A DNA stretch of 64,000 nt, from NCBI RefSeq assembly GCF_002277025.1, contig NZ_NIWD01000003.1:50355-114354 (forward strand). The letters run 5' to 3'. Below are positions 1 through 10,143 of the stretch, one piece after another. Position 1 is the first letter of the stretch. Each line of letters begins with the position of its first letter. This DNA is from Sphingopyxis sp. GW247-27LB. GTDB lineage: Bacteria; Pseudomonadota; Alphaproteobacteria; Sphingomonadales; Sphingomonadaceae. The translations under genes and the position numbers were made by a program. The notes under the pieces are model-generated. The model did not search any database. It saw only the letters and a program-made list of their open reading frames with translations, and was not told the DNA's origin.

Positions 1-63
1 GGCAAGCATTTCTATTCGGGGGTTTCACGGTCCTTGCGAGGAAAGGGTTGACGAGGGCATTTT

Positions 64-78
64 GTTCCCTTAATGTTC
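64..78. promoter_or_regulatory. LexA (SOS) box, alphaproteobacterial type
   Basis: Two GTTC half-sites lie at 64-67 and 75-78, separated by exactly seven bases. This matches the known alphaproteobacterial LexA operator GTTC-N7-GTTC. The gene to the right ends at 185 and points left, so the controlled gene probably starts near or beyond the left edge on the minus strand; an ATG on that strand lies at positions 9-7. The identity of that gene cannot be seen. Confidence 0.55.
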
Positions 79-99
79 TCTTTGTGCACACACAACCTC

Positions 100-138
100 G
101 TCCCCCGTCGCGGCTGCCGAGTGCGGCGGGCGGGGGAC
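100..138 (-). terminator. Possible stem-loop 3' of the FAD-binding gene
   Basis: Seven-base arms (GTCCCCC and GGGGGAC) enclose a G+C-rich loop just past the stop codon of the leftward FAD-binding gene. There is no T-run, so a role as an intrinsic terminator is uncertain. Confidence 0.3.
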
Positions 139-184
139 AAAGGGTTTCAGCGCCGCGCGCTGTTTTCCAGCCGAAAATTCGGAT

Positions 185-1585
185 TCACAACCCCTCGCCC
201 GCCACCCAATGGGCGTTGACGAGCCGCCGGGCGAGCGCGCTCACCTGGACGCGGATGTCGGGGACCGCGACGACCTCCCACAAATCGCCGCGCGTCATCG
301 GCCCGATGGCGAGGATATGCTCCGATGCGCGCCCCTCTCCATCGATGACATGGCCGTCGCGATCGATATCGAGCCCGAGCCGCAGCGCGTCGGGACGGAT
401 ACGCCGCGCCGCGAGCATCCGCCTGACGAGCGGGTCCGATGATCGTAGCAGGTCGCCCTGCGGGCCGGTGCAATTGATCATGCGCGCCGCATGAAGCGTC
501 TCGACGCGGCCGGTACCGCGCGGGCGCCAGTCGATGACGAGCCCGTCGCGCCCGGCCGACACCTTCGCGATCTTTCCGGCCCGGAAGCGTAGCTGGCCCG
601 AGGCGACGAGCGCGTCGATGCGGTCGGCGACCGGCGGCGCGAGGCGATGCCGATGCACGTCCCAGAAGGGACGCAGGTGCCGCAGGAAGCGCGCGCGCTT
701 GCCGGCGTCGGCCGACGCCCACATCATCTGGGTGATCGGACGCAGCGAGTCGACGACCTGCCGCCAGTCGGTGTCGCGCGCCGCGCGCCGTGCCCAGCGG
801 ACGAGTTCGGACAGTTCGGGTGCGGGCTTGGCCAAGATCGGTTTCAGGCGTGGCAGGCCATCGACATGGCGATGCGGACGTAGGCCGCGGCGCGACAGCG
901 CGACGATCGGCCCCGCAAAGCCGTACGCGACGAGGCGCAGGATCACGTCGACCGCGGTCAGGCCGGTGCCGATCACCAGCACCGCGGCATCGCGCGCCAG
1001 CCCCTCTTCGAAAGGCGTCGCCCAGGGATCGCCAACATAGAGGCGCGCGGGAAGGTGCGCGCCCGCGACCGCTGGCGGGTCGTGGGGTGGCAGGTTGCCG
1101 ATCGCGAGCACCGCGCGGTCGGCTTCGATCAGCCCGCCATTGACGAGGCCGAGCGTCACCCGTCCGCCGCGCTCCTCGATATCGAGCACTTCGTCGTCGA
1201 CAAGCTTGAGCCGCCGGCCGTAGCGCTCCATCGCCGCCGCGAGCGCCTCGCGCAGATAGCGGCCATAGGTCGCGCGGGTGACGAACGCTCCGTCGCAGCC
1301 GAGTCCGTGCGCGGCGAGCCAGTCGCAGAAATGGTCGGGGCGGTCGGCAAAGGCGCTCATATTGCCGGCGCGGACATTCAGCAGGTGCGAGCTTTCGGAG
1401 CTGCTGTAGGCGACGCCCGCGCCCATGCGATGCCGGTCGCGCTCGATCAGCAACACTTCGACATGCGGCTGTTCGAGCAGGTTGAGCGCGAGCATGGTGC
1501 CCGAAAAGCCCGCGCCGACGATCGCGACGCGCGTCGCGGTGCGGAAGCGCGGGCGGGGCGCATGAAGCTGCGAGTCGATTATCAT
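185..1585 (-). CDS. FAD/NAD(P)-binding oxidoreductase (YdhS/COG4529-like)
   Basis: A 466-residue protein with an N-terminal dinucleotide-binding motif (VAIVGAGFSGTMLALNLLE, about residues 20-38) and a second nucleotide-binding stretch (VLVIGTGLTAVDVILRL, about 205-221). This is the layout of the uncharacterised FAD-NAD(P)-binding family related to E. coli YdhS. No signal peptide or membrane segment is seen. It is monocistronic, with an A+T-rich stretch upstream at about 1660-1690 that could hold its promoter. The substrate is unknown. It follows hutC on the same strand after 118 bases, but nothing ties it to histidine breakdown. Confidence 0.75.
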   Translation of the reverse strand: MIIDSQLHAPRPRFRTATRVAIVGAGFSGTMLALNLLEQPHVEVLLIERDRHRMGAGVAYSSSESSHLLNVRAGNMSAFADRPDHFCDWLAAHGLGCDGAFVTRATYGRYLREALAAAMERYGRRLKLVDDEVLDIEERGGRVTLGLVNGGLIEADRAVLAIGNLPPHDPPAVAGAHLPARLYVGDPWATPFEEGLARDAAVLVIGTGLTAVDVILRLVAYGFAGPIVALSRRGLRPHRHVDGLPRLKPILAKPAPELSELVRWARRAARDTDWRQVVDSLRPITQMMWASADAGKRARFLRHLRPFWDVHRHRLAPPVADRIDALVASGQLRFRAGKIAKVSAGRDGLVIDWRPRGTGRVETLHAARMINCTGPQGDLLRSSDPLVRRMLAARRIRPDALRLGLDIDRDGHVIDGEGRASEHILAIGPMTRGDLWEVVAVPDIRVQVSALARRLVNAHWVAGEGL

Positions 1586-1703
1586 CGGCGGCTTACCATT
1601 CTCCAGTCGCGGCCCGCGACCGTCCGAACCATGGCCGGTCGACTCGTGGCGTCCCGACAGATGCGATTTAAGATAAGCAAATTACTTGAGAATGCAAAAC
1701 CAA

Positions 1704-2402
1704 TCAGCTCGGCCGTGCGCTTTCGAGGCCCGAGCGGAATTCGGCGACCAGATCGAAGCGATCGCCGCGGAAAAGCTGCCGGACATGGGTCACGACGCCC
1801 CCCGCCCGCCAGGTCGTGCGATCGAGCTCGAGGCAGGCGGTGGAAGGGCCGATCCCGAGCAGCCTCGCCTCCTTGCGCGTCGGCGTCACCGCGCGGATGA
1901 CATGGCGTCCCTCGGTCCATGGAATATGCGCAAGCAACCAGGTTCCGGGGGCCTGCGCCTCGAAGTCGGCGTCCGCCGCATCGGCAACCTCGCCGAGCGC
2001 GATCCGCCGCTGCTCGAACGCGAAGGGTTCATCGGCGGCGAAATGCACTCCCTCGATCGCCAGCGCCGGCCTCGCAAAACCATCGTCGCCCCCCGTCAAC
2101 CGTTCGATCGCCAAGGCTTGCCAGCGATAGGCCTCGCCGCGCGCGGCGATCAGTTCGGCGAGATCGGGGACGGTCATCACCGCCGAATGGACCGGCGGAT
2201 GCGCGACGAACGACCCCGCCTTGCGGCGCCGTTCGATCAGCCCCGACGCCGCGAGTTCGCTTAGCGCTTTGCTCACCGTCCCGCGCGCACAGCCATAGCG
2301 CGCGGCGAGTTCCTGTTCGGTCGGGATACGGTGGCCGGGCCGCCACGCGCCCGACTGGATCGACGCCGCAATCTCGTCGCGGATGCGCCTCGCGGGATTC
2401 AT
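1704..2402 (-). CDS. hutC: Histidine-utilisation repressor HutC (GntR family)
   Basis: A 232-residue GntR/HutC-type repressor. A winged-helix DNA-binding domain occupies about residues 1-70 (TEQELAARYGCARGTVSKAL is the recognition-helix region), followed by a UTRA effector-binding domain. Family members bind urocanate and then release hut promoters. The ATG overlaps the hutF stop as ATGA, so the two genes are translationally coupled; this fixes the start, although an open frame continues upstream inside hutF. A perfect palindrome at 3935-3952, beside the hutI start, is the likely operator. Confidence 0.9.
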   Translation of the reverse strand: MNPARRIRDEIAASIQSGAWRPGHRIPTEQELAARYGCARGTVSKALSELAASGLIERRRKAGSFVAHPPVHSAVMTVPDLAELIAARGEAYRWQALAIERLTGGDDGFARPALAIEGVHFAADEPFAFEQRRIALGEVADAADADFEAQAPGTWLLAHIPWTEGRHVIRAVTPTRKEARLLGIGPSTACLELDRTTWRAGGVVTHVRQLFRGDRFDLVAEFRSGLESARPS

Positions 2403-3748
2403 GTCAGAAGCCGCGTGATGCAGGCGCGGAAGGCGGCGGCGATCGGGGCGGCGGCGAGGTGGCGGCCCGCCTCGACGCGCTTGACGCCGGCGCGCCAGAC
2501 GCAGTCGATCGACCCGGCGCGCGCGGCGAAGATCCAGCGGTCGAGCAGGGTCGCGTCGTCGGTGCCGGCGAAGGCGGGGTGATCGAGGTCGAGCGACACC
2601 ATGTCGGCCGCCTGCCCCACCGCAAGTCCCGCGGAAACGCCGAGCGCCTGCGCGCCGCCATGGAGCGCCAGGGCGAAAAGATGCGCGCCTACGAAGAGCG
2701 CATCCTCGCTCGACAGCAGGGCACGCGCGCGGTGGGCGAGGCGCTGCGAATATTCGAGCGCGCGCAACTCCTGCGCCGCGTCGATCAGGATATTGCTGTC
2801 GGTACCGACCCCGAAGCGCCCGCCCGCGGAGAGATAATCGACGGCGGGAAAGATGCCGTCGCCGAGGTTCGCCTCGGTCACCGGGCACAGCCCCGCGACC
2901 GCGCCGCTCGCCGCGAGCGCGCTGGTTTCGCCGCCGGTCAGATGGGTCGAATGAATGAGGCACCAGCGCGCATCGATCCCGGCGTTGGCGAGCAGCCATT
3001 CGACCGGCCGCGCGCCGCTCCACGCGAGGCAATCCTCGACCTCCTTCACCTGCTCGGCGGCATGGATATGCACGGGGCCCGTCGGCGACAGCGTTAGCAG
3101 CGCCGCGAGTTCGCCCGGCGTCACCGCGCGCAGCGAGTGCGGCGCGATCCCGATCAGATCGTCGCCCGCCAGCTTGCCGCGCGCCGCATCGAACAGCGCC
3201 GCGAAGCCGTCGACATCGCAGAGGAAGCGCCTTTGGCCCGGGCTCGGCGCGGCGCCGCCGAAATTGCCGTGCGCGTAGAAGACGGGAAGCAGGGTCAGCC
3301 CGATGCCGCTCGCCGCGCGCGCCGCAGCGATCGCGCCCGCCATCTCGGCGGGGTCGGCATAGGGTGCGCCGGCGGAGTCGTGGTGCAGATAATGGAACTC
3401 GCCGACGCGGGTGAAGCCGGTTTCGAGCATCTCGGCATAGGCCTGCGCAGTGATCGCCGCGACATCCTCGGGCGTCAGCCGGTCGAGGAAGCGGTACATG
3501 ATCTCGCGCCAGCTCCAGAAATTGTCGTCCGGCCGGCTGCGCCGTTCGGACAGGCCCGCCATGCCGCGCTGGAAGCCGTGGCTGTGAACGTTGCAGAGCC
3601 CCGGCAGGACCGCGCGATGGCGCTCGTCGCCGCGTTCCGCCGCGACGCCGGTCTCGATCGACGCGATGCGGCCTTCGGCGACGGTCAGCCGCACATCGCC
3701 TTGCCAGCGATCGTCGATCCAGGCGCGTTCGAACCAATAAGCCGCCAT
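2399..3748 (-). CDS. hutF: Formimidoylglutamate deiminase HutF
   Basis: A 449-residue amidohydrolase-superfamily enzyme that deiminates N-formimidoyl-L-glutamate to N-formylglutamate and ammonia, the branch of histidine breakdown that pairs with HutG. The metal-binding HxH (CNVHSHGFQRGMAG, about residue 55) and FWSWREIMYRF are typical of HutF. It lies divergently from hutIHGU and upstream of hutC, so this arm encodes one catabolic step and the repressor. Its length fits the family. Confidence 0.92.
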   Translation of the reverse strand: MAAYWFERAWIDDRWQGDVRLTVAEGRIASIETGVAAERGDERHRAVLPGLCNVHSHGFQRGMAGLSERRSRPDDNFWSWREIMYRFLDRLTPEDVAAITAQAYAEMLETGFTRVGEFHYLHHDSAGAPYADPAEMAGAIAAARAASGIGLTLLPVFYAHGNFGGAAPSPGQRRFLCDVDGFAALFDAARGKLAGDDLIGIAPHSLRAVTPGELAALLTLSPTGPVHIHAAEQVKEVEDCLAWSGARPVEWLLANAGIDARWCLIHSTHLTGGETSALAASGAVAGLCPVTEANLGDGIFPAVDYLSAGGRFGVGTDSNILIDAAQELRALEYSQRLAHRARALLSSEDALFVGAHLFALALHGGAQALGVSAGLAVGQAADMVSLDLDHPAFAGTDDATLLDRWIFAARAGSIDCVWRAGVKRVEAGRHLAAAPIAAAFRACITRLLT

Positions 3749-3808
3749 TTCGGGTCCTTCCTATGCGGTGGCGCAGTTTGGAGAGCGAGGCATGATTTGT
3801 CCTGCTTC

Positions 3809-3883
3809 GTCACCCCGGACTTGATCCGGGGTCCCGCTTTTCGCGCGTTGCCGAGCGGAACCCCGGATCAAGTCCGGGGTGAC
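3809..3883. repeat. Long perfect inverted repeat (REP-like)
   Basis: Two 24-base arms (3809-3832 and 3860-3883) are exact reverse complements around a 27-base centre. Each arm has an internal CCCCGGA...TCCGGGG palindrome, so a branched hairpin can form. It sits in the divergent hutF/hutI spacer. It resembles the short palindromic elements found elsewhere in the window, but belongs to a different sequence family. Confidence 0.8.
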
Positions 3884-3934
3884 GAGGAGGGTAAGCGAGC
3901 CTTCCAAAACCGAACTACGTCACCGCGCCTTCAT

Positions 3935-3952
3935 ATTATGTCTAGACATAAT
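3935..3952. promoter_or_regulatory. Probable HutC operator (18-bp perfect palindrome)
   Basis: ATTATGTCTAGACATAAT is perfectly self-complementary and lies 25 bases before the chosen hutI start, in the divergent hut control region. The TGTCTAGACA core has the symmetry expected of a GntR/HutC dimer site. Assignment to HutC is inferred from position and symmetry only. Confidence 0.6.
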
Positions 3953-3977
3953 GACGCATTCGGACGAGACTGTCCAG

Positions 3978-5162
3978 ATGGACCAGTGCTGGACGAACGC
4001 CCGACTCGCGACCATGACCGGCGATGGCCTCGGCCTGATCGACGACGGCGTCGTCGCGGCGAAGGACGGCCGCATCGTCTATGCCGGACCCGCCGCGGGC
4101 GCGCCTTCGGGGGCCTCGCGGACCACCGATTGCGAGGGACGGCTGATCACCCCCGGGCTGATCGACTGCCACACCCATCTGGTCCACGCCGGCAGCCGCG
4201 CGAACGAATGGGCGATGCGGCTGGACGGCGCGAGCTATGAGGAGATCGCGCGCGGGGGCGGCGGCATCGTCTCGACGATGCGCGCGACGCGCGCGGCGAG
4301 CGAGGCCGAGCTGGTCGAGACCGCCCTCCCCCGCCTCGACGCGCTGATCGCCGAGGGGGTGACGACGATCGAGATCAAGTCGGGCTATGGTCTCGACACC
4401 GCGAATGAGCTCAAGATGCTCCGCGCGGCGCGCGCACTTGCCGCTGAGCGCCGCATTCGCGTCGAACCGACCTTCCTCGGCGCCCACGCGCTGCCCCCCG
4501 AATATCAAGGCGACAGCGACGCCTATATCGACCTCGTCGTAGGCGAAATGATCCCCACCGCCGCCCCGCTCGCGAGCGCGGTCGACGCTTTTTGCGAGGG
4601 CATCGGCTTCTCGCCCGTGCAATGCGAACGGGTGTTCGCGGCGGCCGAGGCGCACGGCCTCGCGGTCAAGCTCCACGCCGAGCAATTGTCGGCGCTCCAC
4701 GGCAGCGCGCTCGCCGCGCGGCACGGCGCGCTGTCGGCCGACCATCTCGAACATGCGACCGACGACGACGTCCGCGCGATGGCGGCGGCGGGAACGGTCG
4801 CGGTGCTGCTGCCCGGCGCCTATTATTTCATGCGCGAGACGAAACTGCCGCCGGTCGAGGCGATGCGGCGCCACGGCGCGCGGATCGCGATCGCGACCGA
4901 CTGCAACCCCGGCACCTCGCCGACGACCTCGCTGCTCCTGATGCTCAACATGAGCGCGACCCTGTTCGGGCTGACGGTGGCCGAGGCGCTGCGCGCGGTC
5001 ACGGTCAACGCCGCCGCCGCGCTCGGCCTCTCGGCCGAAGTCGGGACGCTCGAAGCCGGCAAGGCGTGCGACCTCGCGATCTGGAACGCCGAGGGTCCCG
5101 CCGAACTCGTCTACCGCATCGGCTTCAACCCGCTTCACCAACGCATCAAGGACGGACAATGA
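3978..5162 (+). CDS. hutI: Imidazolonepropionase HutI
   Basis: A 394-residue zinc amidohydrolase that opens 4-imidazolone-5-propanoate to N-formimidoylglutamate. The metal motif [11 protein letters not shown] (about residues 66-76) and the family segments GGGGIVSTM and EIKSGYGLD are present. An in-frame ATG at 3951 would overlap the 3935-3952 palindrome, so the ATG at 3978 ([13 protein letters not shown], typical of HutI) is preferred. The stop overlaps the hutH start as ATGA. Confidence 0.93.
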   Translation: MDQCWTNARLATMTGDGLGLIDDGVVAAKDGRIVYAGPAAGAPSGASRTTDCEGRLITPGLIDCHTHLVHAGSRANEWAMRLDGASYEEIARGGGGIVSTMRATRAASEAELVETALPRLDALIAEGVTTIEIKSGYGLDTANELKMLRAARALAAERRIRVEPTFLGAHALPPEYQGDSDAYIDLVVGEMIPTAAPLASAVDAFCEGIGFSPVQCERVFAAAEAHGLAVKLHAEQLSALHGSALAARHGALSADHLEHATDDDVRAMAAAGTVAVLLPGAYYFMRETKLPPVEAMRRHGARIAIATDCNPGTSPTTSLLLMLNMSATLFGLTVAEALRAVTVNAAAALGLSAEVGTLEAGKACDLAIWNAEGPAELVYRIGFNPLHQRIKDGQ

Positions 5163-6676
5163 TCATCGAGCCCGGGCATATGACGATCGCCGGCTGGCGC
5201 GACCTGCGCGACGGGACGCCCGCGACGCTCGACCCCGCGACCGCGCCGCGGATCGCCGAAAGCGCCGCCGCGGTGACCCGCATCCTCGCGCAGCACACGC
5301 CCGTCTATGGCATCAACACCGGCTTCGGAAAGCTGGCGAGCGTACGGATCGACGACGCCGACCTGACCGCGCTCCAGCGCAATATCGTGCTGAGCCACGC
5401 CGCGGGCGTCGGCGAGCCGATGCCGGTTCCCATCGCGCGGCTGATGATGGGGCTGAAGCTCGCGAGCCTCGCGCGCGGCGCCTCGGGCGTTCGGCCCGCG
5501 ACGGTCGCGCTGCTCGAGGCGATGCTGCACCAGCATCTCGTTCCCGTCGTCCCGGCGCAGGGATCGGTCGGCGCCTCGGGCGACCTCGCCCCGCTCGCGC
5601 ACATGACCGCGGCGATGATCGGGGTCGGCGAGATCTTCGTGAAGGGCGAGCGCCGGCCCGCCGAAGCGGCGCTCGCCGCCGCGGGGCTCGCGCCGATCGA
5701 ACTCGGCCCGAAGGAAGGGCTCGCGCTCCTCAACGGCACGCAATTCTCCTGCGCATACGCCCTCCACGCGCTGATCGAGGCCGAACGGCTCTACCGCAGC
5801 GCGCTCGTCACCGGCATCCTCTCGACCGAGGCCGCCAAGGGGTCGGACGCCCCCTTCGACGCGCGCATCCACGAACTGCGCGGCCACAAGGGCCAGATCG
5901 AGACCGCGGCGGCGCTGCGCGAGCTGATGGAGGGATCGGCGATCCGCGCCTCGCACCGCGTCGACGACCTTCGCGTTCAGGACCCCTATTGCCTGCGCTG
6001 CCAGCCGCAGGTGATGGGCGCGGTGCTCGACCTGCTGCGGCAGGCGGCGACCACGCTCGCGATCGAGGCCAATGGCGTGTCGGACAATCCGCTGATCTTC
6101 GCCGAAACCGATGAGGCGTTGTCGGGCGGCAATTTCCACGCCGAGCCCGTCGCCTTCGCCGCCGACATGATCGCGCTGGCGCTGTGCGAGATCGGCAGCC
6201 TGTCCGAACGGCGCATCGCGATGCTCGTCGACCCGGCGCTGTCGGGCCTCCCCGCCTTCCTGACCCCCGAGCCGGGGCTCAACTCGGGCTTCATGATCCC
6301 GCAGGTCACCGCTGCCGCGCTGGTGTCCGAGAACAAGCAGCGCGCGATGCCCGCGAGCGTCGATTCGATCCCGACCTCGGCCAATCAGGAGGATCATGTC
6401 AGCATGGCGGCGCACGGCGCGCGGCGGCTGGAGGCGATGGCGGCGAATGTCGACGCGATCCTCGGCATCGAGCTGCTCGCGGGCGCGCAGGGCTGCGACT
6501 TCCACGCCGGGCTCGCGTCGAGCGCGCCGATCGAGGCGGTGCGCGGCCGCCTGCGCGCCGCGGTGCCGACGCTGCGGGGAGACCGCCATATGGCGCCCGA
6601 CATGGAGGCCGCGATCGCGCTCGTCCGTTCGGGTGCGCTGGTCGCGGCGCTCGACCTTCCCGGCCTCGCGCCATGA
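5159..6676 (+). CDS. hutH: Histidine ammonia-lyase HutH
   Basis: A 505-residue enzyme that deaminates L-histidine to trans-urocanate, the first step of the pathway. The Ala139-Ser140-Gly141 triad inside [15 protein letters not shown] forms the MIO electrophile. [11 protein letters not shown] and [17 protein letters not shown] are further family blocks. The length is normal for the family. It overlaps hutI upstream and hutG downstream by ATGA, so the four rightward hut genes form a tight operon. Confidence 0.96.
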   Translation: MIIEPGHMTIAGWRDLRDGTPATLDPATAPRIAESAAAVTRILAQHTPVYGINTGFGKLASVRIDDADLTALQRNIVLSHAAGVGEPMPVPIARLMMGLKLASLARGASGVRPATVALLEAMLHQHLVPVVPAQGSVGASGDLAPLAHMTAAMIGVGEIFVKGERRPAEAALAAAGLAPIELGPKEGLALLNGTQFSCAYALHALIEAERLYRSALVTGILSTEAAKGSDAPFDARIHELRGHKGQIETAAALRELMEGSAIRASHRVDDLRVQDPYCLRCQPQVMGAVLDLLRQAATTLAIEANGVSDNPLIFAETDEALSGGNFHAEPVAFAADMIALALCEIGSLSERRIAMLVDPALSGLPAFLTPEPGLNSGFMIPQVTAAALVSENKQRAMPASVDSIPTSANQEDHVSMAAHGARRLEAMAANVDAILGIELLAGAQGCDFHAGLASSAPIEAVRGRLRAAVPTLRGDRHMAPDMEAAIALVRSGALVAALDLPGLAP

Positions 6677-7476
6677 ACTGGCTGACGGTTCGGCGCGGCA
6701 CCGAGCCGCTGGTCGTCGCCTTTCCACACGGCGGCACCGACCTTGGCGAACTCGACCACCAGTTCGTCTCGCCCGCGCGCGCGCGGCTCGACACCGACTG
6801 GTGGATCGCCGACCTCTATGCCTTCGCCGCCGACATGGGCGCGACGCTGGTCGCGACCGACATCTCGCGCAGCGTCATCGACATGAACCGCGACCCGTCG
6901 GGCGCGTCGCTCTATCCCGGGCAGGCGACGACCGAGCTGTGCCCGACGACGACCTTCGACGGCGCGCCGCTCTATCGCTTCGGCGAACCCGACGAGGCCG
7001 AGATCACCCGGCGGCTTCACCAATATCACCGCCCGTATCACGAGGCGCTCTCGGCCGAACTCGCCCGCCTGCGGGACGCGCACGGCCGCGTCGTCCTCTA
7101 TGACGCGCATTCGATCCGCAGCCGCGTGCCGCGCCTGTTCGACGGCGAGTTGCCGCAGTTCAACATCGGCACCAACGGCGGCGCGACCTGCGCGGACGAG
7201 CTCGAGGCGGCGATCACCAACCTCTGCGCGGCGAGCGGCGAGAGCCATGTCGTCAACGGCCGCTTCAAGGGCGGCTGGACGACGCGCCATTACGGTCGTC
7301 CCGAAGCCGGTGTCCATGCAATCCAGATGGAGCTCGCGATGCGCGGCTACATGGCCGAACCGGAAAAACTCTCGGAGGCCGATTGGCCGACCCCGATCGA
7401 CCTCGATCCCCCGATCCGCCCCGTGCTGCGCCAGGCGATCGCCGCCGCGCTCGACTTTGCGAAAGGACGCCCATGA
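6673..7476 (+). CDS. hutG: N-formylglutamate deformylase HutG
   Basis: A 267-residue member of the N-formylglutamate amidohydrolase family, releasing formate and L-glutamate in the last step of the HutF branch. Near the N-terminus it has [11 protein letters not shown], then [19 protein letters not shown] and [11 protein letters not shown], the blocks that carry the metal ligands in this family. It is coupled by ATGA overlaps to hutH and hutU. The presence of hutF in the same locus supports this deformylase rather than an arginase-type formiminoglutamase. Confidence 0.92.
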   Translation: MNWLTVRRGTEPLVVAFPHGGTDLGELDHQFVSPARARLDTDWWIADLYAFAADMGATLVATDISRSVIDMNRDPSGASLYPGQATTELCPTTTFDGAPLYRFGEPDEAEITRRLHQYHRPYHEALSAELARLRDAHGRVVLYDAHSIRSRVPRLFDGELPQFNIGTNGGATCADELEAAITNLCAASGESHVVNGRFKGGWTTRHYGRPEAGVHAIQMELAMRGYMAEPEKLSEADWPTPIDLDPPIRPVLRQAIAAALDFAKGRP

Positions 7477-9131
7477 CCCGCCTCGACAACCAGCGCCGCA
7501 TCGCCGCGCCGACCGGTCCCGAACTCAACGCGAAGAGCTGGCTCACCGAGGCGCCGCTGCGCATGCTGATGAACAACCTCGACCCCCGCGTCGCCGAGGC
7601 GCCGCACGAGCTGGTGGTCTATGGCGGCATCGGCCGCGCGGCGCGCGACTGGGAGAGTTTCGACCGCATCGCCGAAGTGCTGAAGCGCCTCGAGGACGAC
7701 GAGACGCTGCTCGTCCAGTCGGGGAAGCCGGTGGGGGTGTTCAAGACGCACCGCAACGCGCCGCGCGTGCTGCTCGCCAATTCCAACCTCGTCCCCAAAT
7801 GGGCGACGTGGGAGCATTTCCACGAGCTCGATAAGAAGGGCCTGATGATGTACGGCCAGATGACCGCGGGCAGCTGGATTTACATCGGCAGCCAGGGCAT
7901 CGTTCAGGGCACATACGAAACCTTCGTCGAGGCGGGGCGCCAGCATTATGGCGGCGACCTTTCGGGCCGCTGGATCCTGACCGCCGGGCTCGGCGGCATG
8001 GGCGGCGCGCAGCCGCTCGCGGCGACGATGGCGGGCGCCTCGTGCCTCGCGATCGAATGCCAGCCGAGCCGGATCGCGATGCGCCTCGACACCGGTTATC
8101 TCGATGTCGAGGCGAAAAGCCTCGACGAAGCGCTGGCGATGGTGGGGCAAGCGAAAGAACCGATCTCGGTCGGACTCTGCGCCAACGCCGCCGACGTCTA
8201 CTCCGAACTCGTCCGCCGCGGGGTGCGCCCCGATCTGGTCACCGACCAGACCTCTGCGCACGACCCGGTCAACGGCTATCTGCCGCAGGGCTGGAGCCTC
8301 GACCAATGGTTCGCGAAACGCGAGAGCGACCCGCAGGCGGTCGACCGCGCGGCGCGCGCGTCGATGGCGGTGCACGTCCGCGCGATGCTCGATTTCTGGA
8401 AGGCCGGGGTGCCGACGGTCGATTACGGCAACAATATCCGCCAGGTCGCCTTCGACGAGGGAGTCGCCGACGCCTTCGCCTTCCCCGGCTTCGTCCCCGC
8501 CTATATCCGCCCGCTCTTCTGCCGCGGCGTCGGGCCCTTTCGCTGGGCGGCGCTGTCGGGCGACCCCGAGGACATCTATAAAACCGACGCCAAGGTGAAG
8601 GAGTTGCTCCCCGACAATGTGCATCTCCACCGCTGGCTCGACATGGCGCGCGAGCGCATCCACTTTCAGGGACTGCCCGCGCGCATCTGCTGGGTCGGGC
8701 TCGGCGACCGCCACCGGCTCGGCCTCGCCTTCAACGAGATGGTGGCATCGGGCGAGCTCAAGGCGCCCGTCGTGATCGGGCGCGACCACCTCGATTCGGG
8801 ATCCGTCGCGAGCCCCAATCGAGAGACCGAGGCGATGCGGGATGGCAGCGACGCGGTCAGCGACTGGCCGCTCCTGAACGCGCTGCTCAACACCGCGAGC
8901 GGCGCGACCTGGGTATCGTTGCATCACGGCGGCGGGGTCGGCATGGGCTATTCGCAGCATAGCGGAATGGTGATCGTCGCCGACGGCAGCGACGAGGCCG
9001 CCGAGCGGCTCGGCCGCGTGCTGTGGAACGACCCCGCCACCGGGGTCATGCGCCACGCCGACGCCGGCTATGAGGAGGCGATCGCCTGCGCGCGCGAACA
9101 GGGGCTCGACCTGCCCGCGATCACGGGGTGA
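7473..9131 (+). CDS. hutU: Urocanate hydratase HutU
   Basis: A 552-residue NAD-dependent urocanase that converts urocanate to imidazolonepropionate, the second step of the pathway. Family blocks include [43 protein letters not shown] and, near the C-terminus, [19 protein letters not shown]. The length is standard. It starts with an ATGA overlap after hutG, and its 3' end overlaps the end of the convergent FGE-like gene by 11 bases. Confidence 0.95.
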   Translation: MTRLDNQRRIAAPTGPELNAKSWLTEAPLRMLMNNLDPRVAEAPHELVVYGGIGRAARDWESFDRIAEVLKRLEDDETLLVQSGKPVGVFKTHRNAPRVLLANSNLVPKWATWEHFHELDKKGLMMYGQMTAGSWIYIGSQGIVQGTYETFVEAGRQHYGGDLSGRWILTAGLGGMGGAQPLAATMAGASCLAIECQPSRIAMRLDTGYLDVEAKSLDEALAMVGQAKEPISVGLCANAADVYSELVRRGVRPDLVTDQTSAHDPVNGYLPQGWSLDQWFAKRESDPQAVDRAARASMAVHVRAMLDFWKAGVPTVDYGNNIRQVAFDEGVADAFAFPGFVPAYIRPLFCRGVGPFRWAALSGDPEDIYKTDAKVKELLPDNVHLHRWLDMARERIHFQGLPARICWVGLGDRHRLGLAFNEMVASGELKAPVVIGRDHLDSGSVASPNRETEAMRDGSDAVSDWPLLNALLNTASGATWVSLHHGGGVGMGYSQHSGMVIVADGSDEAAERLGRVLWNDPATGVMRHADAGYEEAIACAREQGLDLPAITG

Positions 9132-10143
9132 GGGTTCGGGCCGGCGGCCGGTCGTAGACGAGGCGGAAGCCGACGTTGCTGGTGCCGAGGCCGGGATCGC
9201 GGCCCTGGCGCGAGGCCGGGCGGTAGCGCTGGCAATAATTGGGGGCGCAGAGATAGCTGCCTCCCTTCACGGTGCGCGACGGCATGCCGGGATTGAAGGG
9301 GTCATAGGCGTGGTTTTCGTCGGGGCCTTTCGGATTGTCCCTGTCGTCGGGATCGTGACCGGGGCGGAAGAAATCGGACGTCACCTCCCAGACATTGCCG
9401 ACCATGTCGTAGAGGCCGTTGGCGTTCGGCCGGTAGCAGCCGACCGGGGCGACGCCCTTGAAGCCGTCGGTTTCGGCATTGTAGTTGGGGAAGGCGCCCT
9501 GCCAGCTGTTCGCTTCGGCGGGCTGGACGTTGCGCGAGGGCTTACCCGCGCTCGCGGCATATTCCCACTCGGCCTCGGTCGGGATGCGCCCGCCCGCCCA
9601 TTTTGCGTAAGCCACCATATCATCCCAGGCGAGGTGGACGACGGGCTCGTTCGCGACGTCGTCGGGGCCGGCCGGGCCGTAGGGCTTCCTCCAGTTCGCG
9701 CCGGGGACATATTTCCACCAGTCGTTGTAATTGTTCGACGGGAAATCGGGCGGGGTGAAGACCGCCGATCCCGGTTTCAGCATGTCGGGCGGGATCTGGT
9801 CGGCGGGGACCTGGAACTGCCTGGGGTCGACCGGCTTTTCGGCGACGGTGACATAGCCCGTCGCCTTCACGAAGGCGGCGAACTGGCGGTTGGTGACCTC
9901 GTGCGGGTCGATCCAGAATGCGCCGACGGTGGTTTGCCGCACCGGCCCCTCCTCGGCATAGACGTCGTCCTCGCCCATCGCGAAGCTGCCGCCGGCGAGA
10001 TGGACCGGCGCGTCGCCGATCGCCGGGCAAGAGCGCGGCGCGGCCGCGGCCTGCCGCTCCGCCGGCGCGTCGCCGTCGCCGCACGCCGCAACGCTCGCCA
10101 GCAGCGCGGCACCAAGCACAGGAAACAGGGGGGAACGGATCAC
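9121..10143 (-). CDS. Formylglycine-generating-enzyme (SUMF1) family lipoprotein
   Basis: A 340-residue protein with a lipoprotein signal (hydrophobic stretch ending in SVAAC, lipidated Cys21) and an FGE-sulfatase domain (about residues 45-330: [37 protein letters not shown]). Two cysteines spaced C-x4-C (Cys299 and Cys304 in [15 protein letters not shown]) match the copper-binding catalytic pair of authentic FGE, which many homologues lack. FGE converts a sulfatase cysteine to formylglycine, but no sulfatase gene is in the window. The start overlaps the end of the DUF2339 gene by ATGA, so the two are co-transcribed. Confidence 0.85.
   Translation of the reverse strand: MIRSPLFPVLGAALLASVAACGDGDAPAERQAAAAPRSCPAIGDAPVHLAGGSFAMGEDDVYAEEGPVRQTTVGAFWIDPHEVTNRQFAAFVKATGYVTVAEKPVDPRQFQVPADQIPPDMLKPGSAVFTPPDFPSNNYNDWWKYVPGANWRKPYGPAGPDDVANEPVVHLAWDDMVAYAKWAGGRIPTEAEWEYAASAGKPSRNVQPAEANSWQGAFPNYNAETDGFKGVAPVGCYRPNANGLYDMVGNVWEVTSDFFRPGHDPDDRDNPKGPDENHAYDPFNPGMPSRTVKGGSYLCAPNYCQRYRPASRQGRDPGLGTSNVGFRLVYDRPPARTLTP

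Noticed and set aside
2403..3737. Upstream extension of the hutC frame into hutF
   Set aside because: The extension is Arg-rich shadow sequence of hutF; HutC starts at its ATGA overlap at 2402.
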